The notes under the pieces are model-generated. The model was not told the origin of the DNA, did not search any database, and saw only the letters and a list, made by a program, of their open reading frames with translations. Shown here one piece after another: positions 25,947-33,821 of a DNA stretch of 64,000 bases. The position numbers were made by a program, and so were the translations under genes. The stretch comes from a bacterium (GTDB taxonomy: Bacteria; Desulfobacterota; DSWW01). Every line of letters begins with the position of its first letter. Position 1 is the first letter of the stretch. The stretch lies in contig JANQFG010000007.1 of assembly GCA_028277985.1 (NCBI GenBank), positions 1 through 64,000 on the forward strand. The letters are read 5' to 3'.

Positions 25947-27338
25947 ATGAGGAAACCGAAGCTGGCTGACACGATCCGTCTTCTTCGCAACCCTGACCCC
26001 GAGAGCTCGGCGCAACGTCTCATCGTCTTCACCCGCTATCCGGAGCCTGGAAAGACCAAGTCCAGATTGATACCGGTCCTTGGCCCCGAGGGGGCGGCCG
26101 ACCTCCACCGCCTCATGGCGGAACACACCCTCCGAAAGGTCCGGCGATTCCTTGCAGATCATCACGTTTCTCTCAGGGTCCGGTACGACCGGGGAAACGA
26201 GGAGGCGATCAGGGAGTGGCTCGGGGCGGATGTCTACCCTGTGCGGCAAGGGAAAGGCGATCTCGGAAGGCGCATGGATCGCGCTTTTACCGATTCCTTT
26301 GGGGAAGGCATGCGGCGGGTGGTACTGATCGGAACGGACTGCCCCGGGATCCGGCCCGACCACCTGGCCAGGGCCTTTCAGGTCCTCGAGCGCAAGGACG
26401 TGGTCCTGGGACCTGCGGGCGACGGCGGCTACTACCTGATCGGGCTCAGACAGTCGGCCCACGAACTCTTCGAGGGGGTCCCGTGGGGGACCGGAGAGGT
26501 GCTGGAGAGAACCTTGTATGCCGCCGCAGCCAGGGGAAGCAAGGTAGAGCTGTTGGATCGCCTCGACGACGTGGATCGCCCGGAGGACATCCGGATCTGG
26601 GACGAGGAGGTTGCGGCCCAGGGCCTGTCCGGCGATCCCGAGACGGTGTCGATCATCATACCTGCCATCGACGAAGCGGACGCGATCGAGGCTACCATTA
26701 CGGGGACACTGGGAATTCCTTCCGTCAAGGAGCGGATCGTGGTGGATGGGGGCAGCCGTGACGGGACCCCGGAAAGGGCGCGCGCCTGCGGTGCGAAAGT
26801 GATGGACTCGGTTCCTAGGAGGTCTACACAGATGAATGTGGGCGGGCAGGCCGCCGAGGGAACGATTCTCTTGTTCCTGCACGCAGATACGAGGCTGCCG
26901 CCCGGCTTCGAGCATCACGTCCGCGAGGTCCTCGACCGGCCCGATACGGTTGCCGGCGCGTTCAGGCTGGGCATCGACGGGCCCTATCCCGGGCTACGGG
27001 CCGTGGAAAGGATGGCCAACTTGCGGTCGATCTGTCTGGGAATGCCCTACGGAGACCAGGCGGTCTTTCTACGGGCGGGCCGGTTCCGCGAGCTCGGCGG
27101 GTTCCCCGAAATCCCGATCATGGAGGATTTCGTATTCATGCGGCAACTGCGGCGGGAAGGCCGTATCGGAATCGCGCCCGTCGCGGTCGCAACGTCCGGG
27201 CGACGGTATGGCGAACTCGGTCTCTGGCGAACCACTTTGATCAACCAGCTGATGATCCTGGGCTACCTGGCGGGCGTTTCCCCAGAAAGACTTGCGCGCT
27301 GGTACAGGACCGGCCTGCGCGGGCTAGTCGTCAACTAG
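25947..27338 (+). CDS. Fused TIGR04282-like (DUF2064) and TIGR04283-like glycosyltransferase
   Basis: The 463-residue protein joins two domains usually on separate genes. Residues about 20-215 are a DUF2064 nucleotidyl/glycosyltransferase-like domain (LIVFTRYPEPGKTKSRL, GTDCPGI, GPAGDGGYYLIGL). Residues about 234-463 are a GT2-type domain (VSIIIPAIDEAD, VVDGGSRDGTP, LFLHADTRLP, GMPYGDQAVFLR). These match the families TIGR04282 and TIGR04283, named for their place in arsenosugar biosynthesis clusters. ATG 25947 was chosen because the intergenic hairpin covers the earlier GTG at 25863. It follows the radical SAM-ArsM fusion on the same strand, so a shared pathway is likely. Confidence 0.85.
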   Translation: MRKPKLADTIRLLRNPDPESSAQRLIVFTRYPEPGKTKSRLIPVLGPEGAADLHRLMAEHTLRKVRRFLADHHVSLRVRYDRGNEEAIREWLGADVYPVRQGKGDLGRRMDRAFTDSFGEGMRRVVLIGTDCPGIRPDHLARAFQVLERKDVVLGPAGDGGYYLIGLRQSAHELFEGVPWGTGEVLERTLYAAAARGSKVELLDRLDDVDRPEDIRIWDEEVAAQGLSGDPETVSIIIPAIDEADAIEATITGTLGIPSVKERIVVDGGSRDGTPERARACGAKVMDSVPRRSTQMNVGGQAAEGTILLFLHADTRLPPGFEHHVREVLDRPDTVAGAFRLGIDGPYPGLRAVERMANLRSICLGMPYGDQAVFLRAGRFRELGGFPEIPIMEDFVFMRQLRREGRIGIAPVAVATSGRRYGELGLWRTTLINQLMILGYLAGVSPERLARWYRTGLRGLVVN

Positions 27339-27656
27339 CTCCTCCCCTGTCCATATCAGCTTTCTCGTTCCGAAGGGATTCTTCAGAGCGCCTAATTCTC
27401 TCGAGTAGATTTCCTTCTGGTCCACGAGGATGCGGAAAGTCGGTCTGTTCCCGACCTTTGCCTCGTGAAAGGTTTCCTCCTTGCCGGGATAGATCAGCTT
27501 GAGTTCACGGTCTTCATCCATCACAACGAGGACCGCGGCAGGACCGTCATTCTTGATTCTGATCTTCTTCTTTGTGATCGCCTGCGCTTCGGTTGTATCG
27601 AGAAGGCAAAGCATGAAGAACAGAACCAACAGCTTCCAGAAGATCTTCGGTTTCAT
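27324..27656 (-). CDS. Small exported protein of unknown function
   Basis: The 110-residue product has a signal peptide (LLVLFFMLCLLDTTEAQA) and a short beta-rich mature region with KKIRIKNDGPAAVLVVMDED. It overlaps the end of the glycosyltransferase gene by 15 bases in a convergent arrangement. I recognise no family. Confidence 0.65.
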   Translation of the reverse strand: MKPKIFWKLLVLFFMLCLLDTTEAQAITKKKIRIKNDGPAAVLVVMDEDRELKLIYPGKEETFHEAKVGNRPTFRILVDQKEIYSRELGALKNPFGTRKLIWTGEELVDD

Positions 27657-27846
27657 GTTCGCAACTCCATTCTTGGATTGTGGAATTGCCGCCTGGATAT
27701 CAAACCGGCTCGTGCGCTGTCAAACAGAGCCGAGGTCGAAAGCTTCTCCCGGAATCCATCTTATTCGCCACAGCATCTGACCCTTTTAAGCTCGATTCAA
27801 CATGGCAGACCGGAATTCTCCACTATCGCAAAGCAGGAGCAGCAGG

Positions 27847-28953
27847 ATGAGCTCAAATTCTCGAGGACTTTTGGAACCGATCAACCTACATGGTCTTGAA
27901 CTTCGGAACCGGGTAGCCATGGCACCCATGACCCGTGCCCGTGCCGGGGTAGAGCGGATTCCGAATGCCGTGATGGCCGAGTATTACGGTCAGCGGGCTT
28001 CCGCAGGCCTGATCATCACGGAAGCCACGACCATATCGGAACAAGCCAACGGCTGGGTCCAGTCGCCCGGCATTTACACCGACGCGATGGCCGATGGTTG
28101 GGCGCAGATCGTCGATGCGGTACACGGCAAGGGCTGTACGATTTTTCTCCAGCTCTGGCACTGCGGCAGGGCGTCGCACAGTGATTTCCACAACGGCGAA
28201 TCCACCGTTGCCCCGTCGTCCATCAAGATCGAGGGGGACCAGATTCACACACCTGCGGGCAAGAAGCCCTACGAAACACCCAGAGCGCTCGAAGCGGAGG
28301 AGATCGGCGAGATCGTCAGGGACTATCGCCGTGCAGCGGAACGGGCCAAAGAAGTGGGTTTCAATGGTGTGGAGATCCACTCGGCCAACGGCTACCTGCT
28401 CGATCAATTCCTGCAGTCGAAGACGAATCAAAGAACGGACCGCTACGGCGGCAGCATGGAAAACCGGTACCGCATGTTGGACGAGGTCATCAGCGCAGTC
28501 TCCGAAGTGTGGCCCGCAAACCGCGTAGGTGTGAGGCTCGCACCCAACGGCGCGTTCAACGACATGGGGTCCCCGGATTACCGTGAGCAGTTCACCTATG
28601 TGGCCGGGCAGCTCGACCGATTCGGCCTGGCCTACCTTCACGTCATGGACGGCCTGGGCTTCGGATTTCACAAGCTGGGCGAGCCGATGACGCTGAAGGA
28701 ATTCCGCAAAGTCTTCCGCGGACCCCTTATCGGCAACTGCGGATACACGCAAGAGACGGCCGAGAGCGCCATCGCACAGGGCCACGCCGACCTGATCGCT
28801 TTCGGGCGCCCTTTCCTGAGCAACCCGGATCTGGTCGAGCGCTTTTCCAACGGCTGGCCGCTGAACCCGGAAGCGGACCTGTCGACCTGGTACAGCCCGA
28901 ACGGCGAGGAGGGATATACCGATTTTCCCCGTGCAAAGGAGGCAGGGCAGTGA
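27847..28953 (+). CDS. Old yellow enzyme-family FMN ene-reductase (alkene reductase)
   Basis: This cytoplasmic NAD(P)H:flavin oxidoreductase would reduce activated C=C bonds or nitro/electrophilic compounds. The 368-residue protein has AMAPMTRARA, WHCGRASHSD, VEIHSANGYLLDQFLQS with TDRYGGS.ENRYR, and GRPFLSNPDLVERF, which are diagnostic for the OYE/NemA subfamily. The start ATG 27847 follows an AGGAG-like site. The SDR gene overlaps its stop (GTGA), so the two are co-translated; they could reduce successive carbonyl/alkene groups. Confidence 0.92.
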   Translation: MSSNSRGLLEPINLHGLELRNRVAMAPMTRARAGVERIPNAVMAEYYGQRASAGLIITEATTISEQANGWVQSPGIYTDAMADGWAQIVDAVHGKGCTIFLQLWHCGRASHSDFHNGESTVAPSSIKIEGDQIHTPAGKKPYETPRALEAEEIGEIVRDYRRAAERAKEVGFNGVEIHSANGYLLDQFLQSKTNQRTDRYGGSMENRYRMLDEVISAVSEVWPANRVGVRLAPNGAFNDMGSPDYREQFTYVAGQLDRFGLAYLHVMDGLGFGFHKLGEPMTLKEFRKVFRGPLIGNCGYTQETAESAIAQGHADLIAFGRPFLSNPDLVERFSNGWPLNPEADLSTWYSPNGEEGYTDFPRAKEAGQ

Positions 28954-29636
28954 AGACGGTCTTGATCACCGGTGCCAGCCGAGGCATCGGTCGGCAGACA
29001 GCCGGCGAGCTGGCCGGGAAAGGGTACCGGGTCTATTGTGGGACACGAGACGCAGAAGCGAACGGCAGACCCGCCGAGGAAACAGGGACGAAGGCAATCT
29101 GGATCACCCTCGATGTGTCTCGATCGGACAGCATCCGGCAGGCGGCCAAGTGGCTGGCCACGCGTGAGACTTCGCTCGACGTGCTGATCAACAATGCCGG
29201 CATCTATCCGGATCAAGGGCTCTCGATCTTCGATATTTCGCGCAAGCAGCTCAACGAGACGTTTCAGACAAACACCTTCGGCCCGATCGAAGTGGTCCAG
29301 GCATTTCTCCCCCTGTTGCGAGGTGCGGCTGCAGCTCGCGTGATCAACCTGTCGAGCGGATACGGACAGCTCAGGGGACTGTCTGCTGATGTGCCGAGCT
29401 ACTGCCTTTCGAAGCTGGCCCTCAACGGTGTCACTCTGATGCTGGCAGACAAGCTCAGGGCTGACGGTATCGCGGTCAATTCGGCCGATCCCGGCTGGGT
29501 CCGAACGGACATGGGCGGCAGCAGCGCGACGCTCAGCGTGGCAGAAGGCGCCGCCGGTATCGTTTGGCTCGCGCACGAGGCGCCGCAGGAATTCACCGGG
29601 AGGTTCTACCGCCACGGTCAGGAGATCGAGTGGTAG
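28950..29636 (+). CDS. Short-chain dehydrogenase/reductase (SDR)
   Basis: The 228-residue protein has the Rossmann glycine motif TGASRGIGRQTA, the NNAG motif, and the catalytic Ser-Tyr-Lys (NLSSGYGQ, then YCLSKLAL). It begins with GTG at 28950 overlapping the ene-reductase stop by 4 bases. Classical SDRs are about 250 residues, so it is slightly short but complete. Substrate unknown; probably an NADP-linked carbonyl reductase. Confidence 0.9.
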   Translation: MKTVLITGASRGIGRQTAGELAGKGYRVYCGTRDAEANGRPAEETGTKAIWITLDVSRSDSIRQAAKWLATRETSLDVLINNAGIYPDQGLSIFDISRKQLNETFQTNTFGPIEVVQAFLPLLRGAAAARVINLSSGYGQLRGLSADVPSYCLSKLALNGVTLMLADKLRADGIAVNSADPGWVRTDMGGSSATLSVAEGAAGIVWLAHEAPQEFTGRFYRHGQEIEW

Positions 29637-29740
29637 GCCGACTCCCTGATCCTCTCACCTATATCAGCCTGTCGCCAAGACCGTTCCGGTTCAAATAGTC
29701 GGAGCCCGCCTCATTCGCCAGGATTCATTCAAGATTTCTC

Positions 29741-29775
29741 TTGACAACATGAATGATGTTCACTAGTGTGAACAT
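29741..29775 (+). promoter_or_regulatory. Promoter with overlapping palindromic operator upstream of the acyl-CoA dehydrogenase
   Basis: TTGACA (29741-29746) and TAGTGT (29764-29769) are 17 bases apart. The -10 lies inside ATGTTCAC-TAGT-GTGAACAT (29756-29775), an 8+4+8 inverted repeat, continued by TGAACATTGTTCA. The placement implies repression; the TetR-family gene at 31999 in the same gene group is the obvious candidate regulator. Confidence 0.65.
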
Positions 29776-29839
29776 TGTTCATTCTTGTTGGAACCCTGCA
29801 GCAAATTCCTGTCTTCCATGACCAAAGGGAGGGACCGCC

Positions 29840-31114
29840 ATGTACGATTTTCTGCTGACGCCCGAGGAACAGGCACTGAAGCAAGAGGTAAGGAAGTTCA
29901 CCAGGGAAAAGGTTTCGAGTGACTTTCTGAGGGCCATGGACAAGGACGAAATCGTCTACCCCAGGGAGTTCGTCGAGAATCTGGCTGCTCAGAACCTCAG
30001 GGGCATTCGCTTTCCGAAGGAGTACGGTGGAAGGGGAATGAGCTGGGTTGCCGACGTTACCGCGACCGAGGAGATCGGTTGCCTTGGGATCGCGCTCGGC
30101 TGCGCCTTTGTCATGCCCTCCATCGTGGGCGAGGCGCTGAACGTGTTCGGCACCGAGGACCAGAAAGACCGATACCTGAGGCCCTATCTCGCCGGCAAGC
30201 TCGTTTCCGCCGAGGCGCTGACAGAGCCACGAGGCGGGTCCGACTTCTTCGGGGCCACGACGCGGGCCGTGCTGGACGGGGACCATTTCATCTTGAACGG
30301 CCAGAAGCGTTTCGTCGTCGGCGCCGAGGGCGCGGACTTCTTCACGGTCTACTGCAGGACCAACTTTGATCCGGACGCCCACAAGTACAACCGGATCAGC
30401 ATGCTGATCGTGGACAAGGGCCCCGGGGTGGAGACCGAGTATCAATACGGTCTCATGGGATGCAGGGGCGGTGGAACCGGAAGGCTCGTCTTTCGGGATG
30501 TGAAAGTACCCAAGGAAAACCTGGTGGGCGAGCTTCACGGAGGCGCCCTGGTCTTCAATCAGATGATGATCCCGGAGAGGCTCACCTCCGCTGCCGGCTG
30601 TCTCGGCACCTGGGGTGCCCTGGACCTGGCGGTTCGGTACGCGGACAAGCGCACAGCCTTCGGAAAGCTCATCCGCAAGTTCCAGGCGATCAATTTCATG
30701 GTGGCCGACTCGATCATGCAGCTCGACGCGGCCCGAGCCCTGACCTACATGGCCGCACGAGCCGTGGACGAGAACTACCCGAACGTGAGAAGGATCGTCA
30801 GTGAAGCGAAGAGATTCGCCACGGAATCGGCCTGGACCGTGGTGAACAACGCGATGCAGATCATGGGCGGCATCGGATACACCGAGGTCTATCCGATCGA
30901 ACGGTCCTTGCGGGATATCCGGCTTGCCCTGATCTGGACCGGGACGAGCGAGATCATGAACCTGCTCATACAGCATGAGTACTTCAACGAGGTGCTCGGG
31001 CCGGACTATGACAAGAGGCAGATGGAGAAGGATGCGAACATGCCGGACGAGAGCGAGCGCTGCTTTACGGATGAGGACATGTGGAATGTGCATGAAAGCA
31101 AGGTAGCGAACTGA
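29840..31114 (+). CDS. Acyl-CoA dehydrogenase
   Basis: A 424-residue FAD enzyme that would make a 2,3-double bond in an acyl-CoA and pass electrons to ETF. It has EALTEPRGGSDFFGATT, the substrate-binding region MGCRGGGTGRLVFRDVKVPKEN, LTSAAGCLGTWGALDLAVRYADKRTAFG and the C-terminal NNAMQIMGGIGYTEVYPIERSLRDIRL, the family signature. It is the first gene behind a palindromic operator and precedes a small protein and a TetR regulator. The chain length of the substrate is unknown. Confidence 0.93.
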   Translation: MYDFLLTPEEQALKQEVRKFTREKVSSDFLRAMDKDEIVYPREFVENLAAQNLRGIRFPKEYGGRGMSWVADVTATEEIGCLGIALGCAFVMPSIVGEALNVFGTEDQKDRYLRPYLAGKLVSAEALTEPRGGSDFFGATTRAVLDGDHFILNGQKRFVVGAEGADFFTVYCRTNFDPDAHKYNRISMLIVDKGPGVETEYQYGLMGCRGGGTGRLVFRDVKVPKENLVGELHGGALVFNQMMIPERLTSAAGCLGTWGALDLAVRYADKRTAFGKLIRKFQAINFMVADSIMQLDAARALTYMAARAVDENYPNVRRIVSEAKRFATESAWTVVNNAMQIMGGIGYTEVYPIERSLRDIRLALIWTGTSEIMNLLIQHEYFNEVLGPDYDKRQMEKDANMPDESERCFTDEDMWNVHESKVAN

Positions 31115-31120
31115 GGGTTT

Positions 31121-31346
31121 TGGCAGGGGTCGTTGTGGTTGAGTGTAGAACGGGTGTGCAGCGTAGTATCGGTGTTCCTTTTTTGACTGCTTGGGCTCCG
31201 TCGCCCCCCGTGTCTACTCACACGTATAATGCCGAAGGCTTCTGCTGAGAGCATTATGCGTGTAAAGTCGCCCGGCGCAGTCAAATAAGGAACACCGATA
31301 CTACGCCGCTTCACGGTTACCCCAAGAACACATAACGACCCCACCA
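31121..31346. mobile_element. Self-complementary foldback element A (variable arms, conserved core)
   Basis: GCGTAGTATCGGTGTTCC-type arms (31161-31190) pair with 31277-31306 over 30 bases with one mismatch; the outer ends (TGGCAGGGGTCGTT / AACGACCCCACCA) also pair. The centre has TTGGGCTCCGTCGCCCCCCG (31191-31210) and TAAAGTCGCCC (31263-31273), with an inner 13-bp hairpin (ACACGTATAATGC). This core, without the inner hairpin, recurs in the element at 36244-36346. No coding frame. It lies 7 bases after the acyl-CoA dehydrogenase stop, so it may also end that transcript. It occupies most of the 31115-31474 gap. Confidence 0.75.
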
Positions 31347-31474
31347 GTATGCCTGGCCATGCACCTTGCTCTTCATTGGGGCTTCAGCAGAAGGGGAAAT
31401 GGCGGAATGACCGGGGCCGGCGGGGAGCCGCCTTGCCTTGCATGGAACGAAAGATACAGAGAAGGGAAGACGCG

Positions 31475-32002
31475 ATGGCCGGGAGGAAGCTGGAAGGGGA
31501 GGAGTTCAGGGTGCTCCTCGTGAACAACTGGCTGACCCATGACGCGCTCTGGTATGGGGAAGTGGCGTCCCGGTTCGGTATGGCCGAGGCGAGCCCCATG
31601 AACCTGCGGGTGTGCAGGACCCTGGGGACGATCGAGTACAAGCGTCTCATGAAGGCAATGGGTTTTGCACCGCCTCATGACATGGCCGCGTTGCGAGAAG
31701 CCTTCAATCTGGCCTGGAGCGTGTTCGCATCCCCAGCCTTCGAGACGGAGGTCGACTTCCGGTCGGATGGCACGGTGGTCATGAGGAACCCGAGATGCTT
31801 TGCCCATGAAGGCATGACCAAGGCAGGGCTCATCGGGGAATACGAGTGCGGCATCTACGAGCGGATCGAGGGTTGGTTCGATGCCATGGGATTGCAGTAC
31901 ACGCGAACCCCGGATCTCAGCAGGTGTCTGAAATACAAGGGAGAGGAGTGCGTGGTGACCATACGATTCCGGTTCGAGGAGAAGGAGGATTCGGTACGGT
32001 GA
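31475..32002 (+). CDS. Cytosolic protein, possibly DUF6125 / L-2-amino-thiazoline hydrolase-like
   Basis: ATG 31475 (AAGGGAAG upstream) gives 175 residues with scattered conserved-looking Cys (NPRCFAHEGM, YECGIYERIEG, LSRCLKYKGEECVVTIRF). This resembles DUF6125 and the L-2-amino-thiazoline-4-carboxylic acid hydrolase superfamily, but the assignment is tentative. Its stop overlaps the TetR gene start (GTGA), so the two are co-expressed. Function not assigned. Confidence 0.55.
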   Translation: MAGRKLEGEEFRVLLVNNWLTHDALWYGEVASRFGMAEASPMNLRVCRTLGTIEYKRLMKAMGFAPPHDMAALREAFNLAWSVFASPAFETEVDFRSDGTVVMRNPRCFAHEGMTKAGLIGEYECGIYERIEGWFDAMGLQYTRTPDLSRCLKYKGEECVVTIRFRFEEKEDSVR

Positions 32003-32604
32003 GTGCGCTCACGCTGCACGCCCTGCGGGAAAAGGAACGGGAGGCCCGCAGGGATTTGATTCTCTCGGCGGCACGGAAGCTCTTCGCGGAGAAGGACTTC
32101 AGGAGCGTCACGGTCCGTGAGATTGCCAAGGCCGTGGGCGTCAGCCCCGGGACGATCTACCGCTACTACGAGAGCCTGGACGACCTGTTTCTCGATGTCT
32201 TCTTTGCCGGGGCCCTGGACATGACGGAACTCCTGGACAAGGAGCGGAAGAACGGCGAAGGGTGCTCCCTGAAGAGGTTCTGCCAAGTCTATGTGGCATA
32301 TCTTAACGAGAACATGTCCTTCTACCAGATGATGAGCCACTTCATGCTCGGTGGCAGGCTCTCCCCCGAAGCCACGGAGAGACTCAACCCGATCATGCGG
32401 GAGTTGATGGACAACATCGAGGCGATCGTGGAGGAGGCGGGCCTCGAAGGCGATACCCGGATGATTACCCACGCCCTCTTTTCGGCCTTGAACGGAGTAA
32501 TGATCAGCTACGCGCGGTACCCTGGCCGAAGTCTGGAAGAGATCCGGCGTCACACCCTGCGGCTGGCAGGGGTCATTGGAGGATTCTTTGAGAAGCCTGG
32601 GTGA
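31999..32604 (+). CDS. TetR/AcrR-family transcriptional regulator
   Basis: The 201-residue protein has a classic N-terminal HTH (AARKLFAEKDFRSVTVREIAKAVGVSPGTIYRYY) and a helical ligand-binding domain. GTG 31999 overlaps the previous stop by 4 bases. TetR regulators of fatty-acid degradation commonly sense acyl-CoA; the acyl-CoA dehydrogenase promoter upstream has a matching palindrome. The ligand is unproven. Confidence 0.88.
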   Translation: MSALTLHALREKEREARRDLILSAARKLFAEKDFRSVTVREIAKAVGVSPGTIYRYYESLDDLFLDVFFAGALDMTELLDKERKNGEGCSLKRFCQVYVAYLNENMSFYQMMSHFMLGGRLSPEATERLNPIMRELMDNIEAIVEEAGLEGDTRMITHALFSALNGVMISYARYPGRSLEEIRRHTLRLAGVIGGFFEKPG

Positions 32605-32744
32605 CACGCAGCCGCGGCCCAGTGTCAACAGCCCGGGGACTTGAGAAAAGCGGGTGCGTTCTCTACCCTGGTAGTCTGGAACCACCGGCCACTAAGTGCC
32701 GCTAGGCAACTTGCCACTCGCCACCAGTCCGAAGGAGAGACACC

Positions 32745-33821
32745 ATGTCCGACGTGTACAAACGCCTTGCCGAGAAGCTGGACGGGATGCCGCAGGGTTA
32801 TCCTGCTACAGAGAGCGGTATCGAACTGAAGATCCTCAAGAAGATCTATTCTCCGGATGAAGCGGAGATGGCCCTGAAGATCAAGCCCATCCCGGAGACG
32901 GCCGAGGCGATCGCGCAGAGGCTCGACAAGCCGGTGGGAGAGATGGAAGCGATCCTGGACGACATGGTCGCCAAGGGACAGATCGGGTCCTTCAAGATGT
33001 TCGGCAGCCAGGTTTATATGTTCTTCCCCTTCGTGATCGGGGTCTACGAGTTCCAGTTGGACCGGATGGACAAAGAGCTGACCGAGATGTTCGAGGAATA
33101 TGCGCCCGTACTCCTGAGGGAGTTCGGCGGGCACGCACCGGCCGCGGCCCGCGTGGTGCCGATCGGGAAGGATGTGGATGCGGACCTTCTGATCCATCGC
33201 TACGATGACATCCGGGGCATGATCGATGAGGCGAAGTCGTTCAAGGTGTTGAATTGCATCTGCAGGAAAGAGCAGGAGCTCGAGGGGCATACGTGCAAGT
33301 ACCCCGTGGAGGTATGCCTGAGCTTCTCAAACGAAGAGAACGCCTTCGAAAAGGACCCCCTCGGAAGAGTCATTTCAAAAGAAGAGGCCTATGCGGTTCT
33401 CGACCAGTCGGAGGAAGCCGGCCTGGTGCACTGCACCTACAATGTGCAGAGCGGGCAAGCCTTCGTTTGTAACTGCTGCCCCTGCTGCTGCGGGATTCTC
33501 CGGGGCGTGAAGGAATACAATTCGCCCTACATTCTGGCCAAGAGCGATTTCGTGGCCGCCATCGACCAGGACGAATGTGTCCAGTGCGGCGTCTGTGCGA
33601 ACGAGCGTTGCCCCATGGAGGCGATCGTCGAGGAGGATGACAGCTTCAAGGTAGTTGACGAAAGATGCATCGGCTGTGGGGCATGCATCTCCTCCTGCAC
33701 GACCGAAGCGATCCGACTCGTCCGGAGGCCGGAATCCGAGCAGGACACGCCGCCGAAAGACTTGATCGACTGGACCATGAAGCGGGCCGCCACGCGTGGG
33801 GTCGAGTTGAAGCTGGACTAG
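32745..33821 (+). CDS. Two-cluster [4Fe-4S] ferredoxin-domain protein
   Basis: The 358-residue protein has an N-terminal winged-helix-like or scaffold region and a middle cysteine-rich stretch (NCICRKEQEL, CNCCPCCCGIL), then a C-terminal double-cluster ferredoxin: CVQCGVCANERCP and CIGCGACISSCTT. It is a cytoplasmic electron-transfer protein, perhaps with a regulatory or reductase partner. It converges with the ACD alpha gene, overlapping it by 4 bases. Proteins of this layout occur in anaerobic delta-proteobacteria; the specific partner is unknown. Confidence 0.85.
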   Translation: MSDVYKRLAEKLDGMPQGYPATESGIELKILKKIYSPDEAEMALKIKPIPETAEAIAQRLDKPVGEMEAILDDMVAKGQIGSFKMFGSQVYMFFPFVIGVYEFQLDRMDKELTEMFEEYAPVLLREFGGHAPAAARVVPIGKDVDADLLIHRYDDIRGMIDEAKSFKVLNCICRKEQELEGHTCKYPVEVCLSFSNEENAFEKDPLGRVISKEEAYAVLDQSEEAGLVHCTYNVQSGQAFVCNCCPCCCGILRGVKEYNSPYILAKSDFVAAIDQDECVQCGVCANERCPMEAIVEEDDSFKVVDERCIGCGACISSCTTEAIRLVRRPESEQDTPPKDLIDWTMKRAATRGVELKLD

